Of a DNA stretch of 64,000 nt, positions 43,705-55,389 are shown in pieces. The first letter of the stretch is position 1. Each line of letters begins with the position of its first letter. Source of the DNA: Desmodesmus armatus (lineage: Eukaryota; Chlorophyta; Chlorophyceae; Sphaeropleales; Scenedesmaceae). The notes beneath the pieces were generated by a model. That model saw nothing but the letters and a program-made list of their open reading frames with translations. It was not told the DNA's origin and made no database searches. A program made the translations under genes and the position numbers. The stretch covers positions 496,001-560,000 of the forward strand of contig VIIQ02000004.1 in NCBI GenBank assembly GCA_007449985.2, written 5' to 3'.

Positions 43705-46700
43705 ATGGCAGATGAGGATGATGAATTCCTCGTGAGTGAGCAGTATACTAGTCAACCCCTCTTGATTTCTGTTCTGATTGCCTGCAGTCCCCCAGCGCTG
43801 TTAATTACCTTGCAAATCAGACCTGCTCACATGCATGCTGTTGTCTCCCGTGCATGCTGTCTTCCGTTGCGCACGCCAGGACTATGATGAGATCGAGGCC
43901 ATCCTTCAAACGGTGCAGCCCCAACAGCAGCATCCAGCAACCAGCTTTCAGACCCACCAGCCCCAGAAGCAGCAACCCGAAACAAGTTGGCAGCAGCAAC
44001 AGCACAACACGCAACAGCCATGGCAACCAATGCCGCACCACAGCAACGGTCAGGGCTTGCATCCAATGCAGCCCTACCAGCAGCAGCAGGGGCAAGGGCC
44101 GGAGGGGTATACCAGACCCTTTGGAATCAACAATGCAAATGTCCCAGCACAGCAACATGCAGCACCGCAGTGGCAGCACCAAAAGGCTTCTGTCAATCAG
44201 CAGCAATGGCCCCAGCCACTGCAGCAGCAGCAACCGTGGCAACAGCACCAACAGCAGCAGAACAGCACCAGCTTGCCCCAACAGCCACAACAGCAGCAGC
44301 AGCAGCAGGGCGCAGGGGCTCTCATGCAGGCACCCCACCGAAGCTCCGGCTTCCCTCAGCAGCAGCAGCAGCTCCAACAGCAGCAAGGGGCCCTCAGCAG
44401 CATTAGGCCACAGGGTCCTGCAGCAGCAGGGAGGGCCCCTGGGATGCCTGCAGGCACAAACAGTGTCAGCACAACCAGCATGGGGCCCCCAGGTGGTGCT
44501 GGCATGCGGCACAGCAGCAGCTCCAGCATGGGGCCTGCAGGACTGCAGGCAGCGGGTCAAGCAGGGCAGCGGCTGGGTGCTGGGTCACATGCCAGGCCCT
44601 TGGTGTACAGCAACGACACGTCAGTGCCTTACCAGCAGACAGCAGGTGTGCAGGGGTTACTGTTTCGCTCTGTGTACATGCATGGATGGCAGTTGGCATC
44701 CTCCTAGCCTAGTAGGGTTGGCATTTTGTTCGTGGCAGGTCTTTACGACGGTATGATTTGTTTGCTGTGTCTTGATCACAACGTCGACATTTGCGGCACG
44801 AGTACGTGCAACATGCAATGCTGGCATCAGTGAACATGTGCCATACCTCCGGTTTTGTGTGTCACACTTTCATCTGCACAGACAGTGCTTCTATGCACCC
44901 ATGTGCTGTGCTACCTCCGCAACTGGTGCTGCTGCTGCGTATGCCGCTCCTGATACGTTGTGCCGTGCCATGCTGCGGTGTGCCTTGTGTCGCAGGCATG
45001 CAGCAGAAGAAGAAAGCTGCCAAGCAGCAGCAGCAGCAGGTCCAGCAACAGCAGCAGCAGAAACGCATTGACGGCTTCTTCATGACAGACCCAGAGAAGT
45101 CAGCACAGCAGCAGCAGCACAAGGTGGAGCTGCAGATGGCAAAGGAGCAGCAGCGGCAGCAGAAGCTCCTCCTACAGCAGCAGCAGCAGCAGCAGCATGG
45201 GCAGAGGTGGCCAGCACCAGCACACAATGGTGTAGGCGATGCTGACGAGCCGATAGAGGTCTCTGATGACGATGAGGAGGCTGTCAGGGCACTGGATGGC
45301 TTGCAGCCGCAGCAGCAGCAGCAGCAGCACCAGCAGCAGCAGCAGCAGAAGGCGCCTCCTGCCCCAGTGCGTGTCAGTGACCCCCAGGAGGCGCAGCGGC
45401 TGCTCAACATGGCACATTCGCCAGAGGTGGGTTGCTGTTGAACGGCCTAGCATGTTGCACTGAATGCCTGCTGCAGTAGCTGCTTACCCACAGGAGATCT
45501 GCAACTGCGCGTCATGTGTGTGCATGCATGTGCTATGCCGCAACCAATTCACCAGCCTGTAAGTTCATTTGCCCAGCTTTTCAGCCTGGTCCTGAGTGGC
45601 CAGGAGCATGTATGGCATGGCACCTTCCTCCCCTGTCACGCACATCTATACTCCCTTGCCATCATCCCTTCCCGCTGGGAAGTTCTCAGCCGTCCCCTCC
45701 TGCCACCCTACCCCTCCTGATGTGTGTCGCAGGGTGAGGCGTACCCTAGCCAGCTGCTGTCAAGCTGTCCCGCCTCTGGGTCTGGCTGTGATGCCCTCAG
45801 GGTCAACAGTGAGGCGGCCAGGTGGGGGGCACTGCACTGCGCTGCACGCAGCCTGGACAGGCATACCATGCCTCCTTTAAATCTTTGCGCCCGCCAGTCG
45901 ACGCACTGCGCTGTGTGTGTTTCCCTTGCTAAGTGCCCAAGTGACTGACACACAGATTGGTGGCCAGGACAGCAGCTTGCACCCCTGGAGCCTGATCCCT
46001 GAACTCTTCGATGCTCATGTTTTAAATTTTGTTTGCCTTGCTCCTTGTTTGACAAGAGAGGCCGCAGCAGGAGCATGCAAACACGGCTGAGGCAGACAAA
46101 GTGTGTTCACAAATATGAGCCTGATCTTATTGCCACGTGTCCCATGCGCAGGTCCTGGCTGTACCCCGATAGCTCCACGCTGCGTGAGTACCAGTTCAAG
46201 GCAGCCTGGCGGCTGATCAGCAGCAACAGCCTGGTGTGCTTCCCCACAGGAACTGGCAAGACACTCATTGCAGCTGTGGTCATGTTCAACTACTACAGGT
46301 GGTTCCCAAAGGTGTGTGAATGAGTGGGAGAGTGAGTGCGAAGCAGGAGGGGCCGAGCGGATGGTAGCTGGAAAGGACTGGGGGGGGGGGGTCGAGGCAG
46401 GGAGTGAGGGAGGGAGGGAATCAAAGGCACACATCGCTGCAGTGGTGGTGTTCAACTACCAGGTATACCTCCATCTCGGTAAGTTACCAAGGTGGATGCA
46501 CTAGTGAGGGGTGGGTGGAGCGATGTTTTTTTTTGTGGAGGCTGGGTGGGAGGGATGCCTCTCAACCAGGGAGAGAGGCAGGCAGAAGGATTCCCTGTCT
46601 GGTGGTTGCTGTGTGTGCTGTTGTGCTGTTGTGCAGCTCGCTGCAAAGGGGAAGAGGGCCTGGCCTATGACCCGCACGGTTCCCCCGGGTGGTGGCTAGT

Positions 46701-49700
46701 AACATGCCGCACACAGAACACGCCCCAGCATCTGGCTGCCACTGATGTCTATCCCCCTCCCTCCAACATTCAACCCCACTCCCCTTCCAGGCCAAAGTCA
46801 TCTTCACTGCCCCTACCCGCCTCTCAATCCTCTGCCCCCTCCACCCCCCTCCCCCCCTCCACTGCCCCTCCACCCCCCCCCCCTCCACTGCCCCTCACCC
46901 CCCCCCCCCCATCCCACTGCCCTTCCAGGCGAAGGTCATCTTCACAGCGCCTACCCGCCCTCTGGTGAGGCAGCAGGCTGCTGCCATCTCTGAAGCTGTG
47001 GGGTTCCCTAAGGTATGGGAGAGGGACTATGACGGTACACAAAGACACCCGTAGTACACGGATTGTAGTCATCGCCTGCAATCTATTGATGCTCCTTGGT
47101 TTCTTGTGGGGAAGCATGTATGCCTGGGCGTGGCTCGCACCTGTGCTCTACTGCCATCAAGGTGTGTGGGCCAGTCATGGGGGAATGTGAAGCTCTGCTC
47201 GCCTCAGGAACAGACTTACCCGCGCCCTCCCGGGTCAATACCCCGTGTCGTGAAGTTACCAGCCTGCTAAGGACAATGAGCTTGTTTAGGCGGGACCCCA
47301 GGTCTCAGCTTTCCTCGAAGCACTGATAACCATCCTGTGTGGTGTGAGCTGTGTGCAGGCTGCTGTGGTGCAGCTGGTGGCAAGCAACTCAGACAAGCGC
47401 CAGGCGGACTGGACTGACAAGAGGGTCTTTTTCTGCACGCCAGAGGTGGGCGGAGGGTTCCAGATTGCGGTTGATATCGTGGGTGCCACCCTCGCAGGTT
47501 GGCAAGTGGAACTCCCAGCTGCCCATGCTGGGAGCCTCTAGTCGGTTAGAGGGTTGCTGCTGCTACTGCTACTGCAAGATATGCAGCGTGTTCCCCAGAG
47601 GGTTAGGTGGGGTGTGTGGTAGTACAGCATGCTAGACATGCACACCCCTCCCAGCCTTATATTTACGCCAGTGGTTCACCATAGGCGTAGTTACTTACCT
47701 ACTTACTTACTGTATTCCATGTGGATGTGGCGTCACCTCATGCTGGAGGGGGTGGTAGTTGTTTTTGTATGGCAGAGGAGCGCCCGGTGGTGGGGTTGTT
47801 TGTGGGTGGTGGTGCGCTGGCAAGGCAAGGGCAAGGGGGCCCAGAGGAGGGGGGCGGTTTCCTGAAGTGCAGCAGGGCCTGTGTAGATCACGGGCACACC
47901 TGCAACATACTGTGCCAGCACATGGCGCCATTAGGTTGAGCCGATTGTGCCACTGGCGGCAGCTGAGTTGAGACGGCATGTGCGTGTGTTGCCATGCCAT
48001 CTCGTGCCCCTGCAGCTGCTGCTGAAAGATCTGAAGACTGGTGTGTGCCCAGCCCATGAGGTGGCTTGCCTGGTGGTAGACGAATGCCACAGGTGGGTTG
48101 CACCTCAAAGCCTCGCTCATGCGATTTTTTTGGGTTTTACCAGGGGGGGGGGGCGTACCTCTCATGCGATGACACTCAGCACTACATTACCTGTGGGTTT
48201 TTGTGTTTGAACTTGTGAATGACGCAAGCAGGGTGCCCCAGTCACGATAATAATGCAAGGGAGACTGCTGGGTTTTAAACTGCGAACAGTGATTGTGAGA
48301 GTGGCTTCTCTGTGTTGATCCTCAGTATTCTGTTCCGTCTGGTTTGTTCCACTATCTTCGTGATATCAGTGAATGGCTGGCATGCGCTCTTGAGCTTCAT
48401 AGCTACAGGTGTAACTTTGATTTGGTTTGAATTGAGTGGCGGCACGGGTTTTACGTTGGCGCTGTGCTGCAGGGCTGTTGGTGATGCCGCCGCAGCCCTG
48501 GCTGTGCGCATGATGCGGCAGCAAAAGGCCCAGTTCAGGCTGCTGGGACTCAGTGCAACACCAGGCAACGAACACAGCCACATACAGGTGTGTATGGGGG
48601 GGGGGGGCTTCTATCTGCGTAACTCTCCCGCGACGTATGCATGTGAACTGCTACAACACGAGGAGTAAGGGTGTTGAACTTACTTCGGCGGCGCTGGGAG
48701 CACTGACGTGTTCAGGCGACGTGTGGGTGCATTGCACTGGGGTCCCATGTTGTGCACCCTCGGCAGCACAGCCGTCAACACAGCAAGCGCACAGAACGGT
48801 AACACCACTTGTGTGCTGACCCACACTGCAGGAGGTGATACGGAACCTGAGCATACACCATGTCGAGTTCAAGGACGAGACAGACCCCGAGATCAGCCTG
48901 CACACATTCACCAAGGTAGGGTTGACACCTGGCATGCTTTCATTATCCACTAGGTACATGTTTACATGTGCCCGAGATCAGCCTGCACATAGCCACCAAG
49001 GTAGGATTGACACCCGGTATGCTCGTGGTAGGTCTGCCGGTACGGTCCGTACACACATGCTTACCTACACCCGAGTACGTGAGTGCTTCATGTAGATGCT
49101 TACCCCCCAACCCGCTGTGCCCATTGACTGATCACCTTCACCCACCCCTAAAGCCCTGCAATTTGTGTCCCCTGCCTGTTGTCCTGCAGGAGTATGATGT
49201 GAGTAGTGCAGGCACCGCCTGACCAGCAGGAGGCCAGGAAGTGGATGCACACCTGCTGCGCTCGTCACATAACTCACTGCACCCACCCCAACCCCTGTGT
49301 TTCCTGCCGCCTGCTTGTTGCAGGAGTATGATGTGGGGGTAGTGCAGGCCCCGCCTGACCAGCAGGAGGCTCAGAAGTAGATGCACGCCTGCTGCGCTCG
49401 TCACATAACTCACTGCACCCACCCCAACCCCTGTGTTTCCTGCCGCCTGCTTGCTGCAGGAGTGTGATGTGAGGATAGTGCAGGCCCCGCCTGCCCAGCA
49501 GGATGCGCGGAAGTAGATGCACACCTGCTGCGCTCGTCACATGAGTCACTGCACCCACCCCCAACCCCTGTGTTGCCTGTCGCCTGCTTGCTGCAGGAGT
49601 ATGATGTGCGGATAGTGCAGGCCCCGCCTGACCAGCAGGAGGCCAGGAAGTGGATGCACAACCTGCAGCTGGGCCTGGTGTCACGCCTCAACCAACATGC

Positions 49701-52700
49701 GCAGGTGGGGCAGCACGGGGGGCTCTGGCCTGGCGGTCAATAATTTCAGAGCAGTCCTTTGGGTTGGTACTACACACCCACCGGCAACATTGTGCAGACA
49801 GCCAAATAGCTAGCCAATGTACCACGTTGTCCATGGGGGTGCCACCACAAACACCAGGACTACTGCCATGTGTGTGCTGCTGCAATGGTCATGCGTGTGT
49901 TGCAGGCCAACCTCACCTTCCTGACTGAGTGACTGACCGGTAACAGCCTGGTTCAGTATAGGGCGTGCTTTCGGCCCCAACCCAAGTTTTGCCTTGACAG
50001 ATTGTGTTGCGCTCAAGCAGGACCGTTGCTGGTGTACTGCTGCTGTGATGCAGGCCAATCTCACCTTCCCCACCGAGGACAACCTGTGCTCCGTATACGG
50101 CATCTCACAGGCCCGGCAGACGGCACGAACCCTGGCCGGCAGCAGCAGCGGCGGTGGCAGCAGTGGCAGCTTTGGACGGGGTCGGGGAGGGGCCGGCAGG
50201 GGCAGCGGTGGCCTCAAGCCCTCCTTTGGCAGCAGTGCGGCGGGGTTTGGTGCCGGCGCGGGTCGAGGGTTTGGGCGCGGCACAGGCTGGCACAACCCAC
50301 AAGCGTAAGTGGCACGTGTGTTGATGCGCGGGCAGTTGAGGCTTGTTGCGAATATGGGTTGCTTGACTGTTTCTGTTGACCAGCTGCAGTTTTACAAAAA
50401 CAGAGCAGCGTGTGGCTTTGTGTGTGCGCAACAGCTGAACGGACATCATGCATGTCCTGCACATCTATGCATTGATGACCATTGCCTTTGGATATGCTGA
50501 TGGTGCTGCAAATATAGGACAGGGGCAGCTCTGGACTGTGCCAGGGGCCCTTTCTGTACAGTGTGCGTACCCTTAGAGGGAGCGCCTGCATCAAAGACCT
50601 CCCTTCCAACCGGCCTCGTTTATGCTGTGTGTGCATGTTCATGTGTGCGTGCTGCTGCGTTTTGTAGGGATGACAACTGGGAGGCCCTGTTGCTGTTGGC
50701 GGCTGTTGGGGAGGCTTTTGACAAGCAAGGGCCCGCTAAGGCCTGGGAGTTGCTGCAGGTGGGGATGATCAGAAGGTGCCGCTGCCACACGCTTTGTGCA
50801 GCATCAATCTGCCCATTTTGTGAATCTCAAGCTAGCAGTTCACCCTTGCAGCTCACTGACCGCGCAATGCCATGGTGTGTATGTGGTTCAAACCAACAGC
50901 ACGCCTGCAGTGTATGACCCTAGGGGCAGCTGCATTTCAGCTGGCATCGTGAGCTTCCAACCTGCGGCTGGTGTTAACTTGCCAACACATCCTGCAGGTG
51001 CTGAAGCTCCAGCTGCATGTGTACTGTCATCTCTGCCTGTCATGCAGGCGGCAGAAAAGGGTGCAGGACTAGTTGCTGGCGGTGCTGCTGGCGGCAGCGG
51101 TGGCACAGCCAGCAACATCGGCAGCAGGAAGGGTGTGGTGCTGCTGCGACAGGAGAAGGGTGAAGCTTTCAACCAGCTCAAAAGGCACCTGCAGGTGTGC
51201 AGGCTTTGACCCATGAGACCATTCTGCTCAGATGCGCAGGGGCCGGGGGATCTTGCTGGTCAACAGTCTGCATCCTAGGTCTTTGCGCACCCAGAATCTA
51301 CCCGACAAGACCCTTGCTGTGAGCCTGTGGGATGAGCTTCTACAGCCCGTCGCTCTCTGTTGCTGTCAGGGTTGTGGCTTGGGTGACTGTGTCTTCAACA
51401 TCTGTACTGTACTTCCTTGTGTGTCCTTTGCAGGCAGTCGCTGCCTCCCCACACCCCAAGATGGACCCTCTGATTGAGGTACTCACCGACCACTTTGTGG
51501 CACACAGACAGCAGGTGCAGGCGGCAGCAGCAGCAGCAGCGGCAGCAAATGCAGGCGGCGGTGATGATGATGGCAGCGTGGTGCCTGATGTGACGCGGGC
51601 TATGGTGTTCATAACCTACAGGGAGCAGGTCAACCTGGTGTGGCAGCACCTGAAGCAGTTGGAGCCTGAAATCATATGCAGGTGTGTTGAGTACCTTGGG
51701 GATGGCTGGGTGCAGGGGGGCACTATTTGTCTTCAGTCCCAAGAGTAGGGGTGCATGGGAAAAGGTCATGCCCAAGCATGACCTTCCCCAATTCTGAAGA
51801 CCAATCCGTGGGAAACATGCGTACCTCATGCACATGGAAAAGCTGACGTTGTGGATGCTGTTTCGCCCTGGTGACAGCTGTTTGTAAAAGACATTTGCCT
51901 GCAGCTGGCGTTGCTGATAAGCTGCTGATGCTGTGTTGTGCTGTGCAGGCCTTTTGTTGGCCAGGGCAGCGGCGCCGTCAAGAAGGGCGGCAAAGGCACC
52001 AAGGGTGCTGGCAAAGCCGCACGCAGCGGCGGCGCAGTGGCCTGGAAGCAAGACGGACAAGCAGCAGCAGCAGCAGATGGCGACGCTGCTGCCGATGCTG
52101 CTGATGGTGATGCTGTGTTTGGTGGCATGAAGCAGGAGGAGCAGGAGCGCGTGCTGCAGGAGTTCAGGGCGGGAACGGTGCAGGTGCTGGTGGCAACCTG
52201 CATAGGAGAGGAGGGCCTGGATGTGCCGCAGGTAAGTAGGAGACCCAGCGTTGCTCCACTGATGGCATGCTCCGGTAGCGATCTCGTCTACCCTCTGTTT
52301 CTAGACGCGCACAGAAATGCACAGAAAGAAAGACAGCCAGTACGCAAAGGTGCCAGCTGTGTGCATGCAAGCATCATTGGGGTGGGAGTGTGCTTCAAGT
52401 GCATGTGTGTCAAGTCTGGCAGACTGTCGTTGGTCCTTGATGTTGGATGTCTTGACATTTTTTGGCTCCATTGGCAGTTCGGTGCAGCTGGGTGTTTGCT
52501 TCTGTTGAGCAGCTGCTGCTCGGCATGTGCACCACCAGACGCAGCGCATCCATCGCGCCCCCGTAACTATCGCATCGCCCGCCACTTCTCCCTCCCAATC
52601 CACAGGTCGACCTCATCGTGTGCTGCGATTCAGCCCCACCCGTCGCCTGCAGCAGCGCAGCGGTCGCACCGGCCGCCACCGCCCCGGGCGTGTGGTGCAT

Positions 52701-53437
52701 CTGCTGCTAGAGGGCAAGGAGGTAGAGAAGTACTACAGCAATAAGGACGCCAAGTCACAAGTTGCGGTACGTTTTGTGAGCGGAATACACATGCGATGCA
52801 CGTTCAGTGCAATCCTAGCCTCCTGGCACCTCAGCCGCCCCTTGAGAAAGATCCGGCGATTTCATTGCATTCTCTCAAAGCCTGGGCCGGTTGTGGCCAA
52901 TCGCAGCATGATCAGCAACAACAAAGACAAGCCACTGAACGCCACACCGACAATCGTTCACCCGATTAATGCAGTTTCCTGATGCTTATGCTGCCTTCTT
53001 TTGTGCTGCGATAATTGCAGGAGCACCTGCGAAACGCTGCAATCAGGTTGAGCTGTGCCAACGGCCCGTCAAGATGCTGCCAGACGGCGTTGCGCCCGTG
53101 CCGACGCTGGTGCAGTTCCCTGGCACAGCCAAAAGGTGCGAGGCTCGTTAGGCACACATGTCTGCCCTTGCATCTTGTGACAGAGCTGACACGGCCTGGC
53201 AGCTCAGTGGTGTTTCCGTTGCGTTCTGCGACCAGTGCGCTGTTACAAAGGAGTGTCTGCTATCTCTTTACGCAATGAGTCTACTCATTGCTTCAAGCTC
53301 GAGGCCCAAACACAGTCACAAACTCATCAATGCCACTGCTGTGTGCTGAGCTGGTGCTGGCCGTGCATGTTCTGTCGCTGCTGCAGGAGAAGGGTCGGCG
53401 AGCCGGCGCTGGCAGGGGCAAGGCCGGCCAAGCAGAC

Positions 53438-53472
<35 letters not shown>

Positions 53473-54105
53473 TGACGTTCCCGCAGCAGCACCTGGCAGG
53501 GGGCGTGGCAGAGGCCGGGGCCGGGGCAGCGGCAGGGCGGCTAGTGAGGTCCTTGGACTGGAGCAGCCTCCTGGCAGCAAGGCAGCAGCTGTAGGGCACA
53601 AAAGGCGGGGCAGGGGAGGTGCAGCAGCAGCCATGCAGTCAGGGTTTGATGACGAGGAGGAGTATGCTGGGATGGGGTATGCAGACCTGAAGCGGGCGCG
53701 GCTGTTGCGAGCAGCTGGTGGGGGTCGCGGAGCAGCAGCAGCAGCTTTTGGCCATCAAGGTGCTGCTGCTGCTGCTGCTGCCGGTGATAGTGATGGGTAT
53801 GGTGGTGGTGGGGATGATGGGTCAGATGGGGTTTGGAGTGATTTAGAGGCACCTGGCCCTGAGCTCTCTTGGATGAATACACAAGGGGGCTTCGGCAACC
53901 CAGCCCCCGCAGCAGCAGCAGCAGCAGCATCACCAGTCGTAGTAGACCTACTTGACGATGACGACCTGCAGCTGCTTGAGGGGTATTCCCACCAGCAGCA
54001 GCAGCAGCAGCAGCAGCAACAGCACGCGGCAGTGCAGCTGCAGGCACCAGCACAGCAGAAGAAGGGTCCAGTACGCAAGCTGGTGTCAAAGAAGGCACAG
54101 GCTGC

Positions 54106-54139
<34 letters not shown>

Positions 54140-55333
54140 GCAGCGGCAGGCGGAGCAGGCACAGCACAGCAACAGAATGCAGCGGCGCCAGCGGGTGCTG
54201 CGCATGCAGCAGCAGCACCAGCACCAGAACCCGTGTCCTGCTCTGGGGGTCCCTTCAAGGCCTCACTGAGCACGGCTCCTGTCTTTGACAGCCTGGACGA
54301 TGATGCCCTGCTGCAGCAGCTAGATGCCTTTGAGGCGCGCCAGCAGCAGCAGCAGCAGCAGCAGCGGCGGCCACAGCTTGAGGTGTTTGACCTGTCTGGT
54401 GCAGACAGCCAAGCTGAGCTGGCGGCAGCAGCAGCAGCAGCTCCCAGCAGCACAGCTGCTGCCGCAGTAGCAAAGGCAGCACCTGAACCGGAACCAGCAC
54501 AAGCACGTGCTGCTGGTGCTGGCCGGGCGACAGCTGAGGTGTTTGTCAGGGACCCTGCCACTGGTGCAAGGAAGCTGCACCCCAATGCAGCTGTTGCATT
54601 GCTGCCGCTGGACAGCTCCATCACTCAGCAGCTGCTGCGTAGCTTTGACCAGCAGCAGCAGCAAGGTGGGGGTGTTGGTGCTGCAGCTGCTGGGCCGCCA
54701 TCGGTGCAGTTCAGCAGCAGCGCTGTCTCTAAGGACACACCACAGAGGCTGTCTGCCTTGCTGTCCCACCTCACTGCACCTATGAGTGCGGCAGAGCTGC
54801 ACGCTGCTGCAGCTGCCATCGATGGCAGCGGCAGCAGCACCGCAGACCGCCCTCACAACAGCAGCAGCAGTGTGCGTACACTTTTGGGGTTGGCCATGCT
54901 GGGGCATGTCCAGCTGCCGCAGCAGCAGCAGATGGAAGCCAGGCAACAGCCTGCTCAGCAGCAGCAGCAGCATGAGCAGCAGGGCGGTGGCCCTCCAGTG
55001 CTTGGTTGTGTCAGTCAGGCTGGCCAGGGTGAAAAGTGTGACCTGAGTGGTGGTGCACAGAGGGAGTGTGACCCAGGGAGTGATGAGTCAGACTCTGACA
55101 GCCTTGCAGATGTGCCAGTGGCTCGGGGGCAGGGCGGAAGCACCACAGCAGCCGCCATCGCTGCCGCTGCTGCAAAAGCTGCCGCCGCCGCTGCTGCTGC
55201 TGCTGGCGCTGCTGATTTGGATGGCGCAGCTGACTCATCTCAGCTGTCTGACGTGCCTCTGGCAGCACGGCGAGCGGCAGCCGCTGCCGCCACCAGGGCT
55301 GCTGCCGCTGCTGTTGAAGACAAGACTGCACCA

Positions 55334-55389
<56 letters not shown>

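Noticed and set aside
49190..49704. CRISPR-like regular spacing of about 135 bp
   Set aside because: Whole units including spacers are similar, the units match a helicase exon, and the genome is eukaryotic.
53288..53386. Extension of the large FANCM exon upstream of 53387
   Set aside because: A good CTGCAG acceptor lies at 53381-53386 and the upstream residues show no conserved feature; the join to the previous exon remains unresolved either way.
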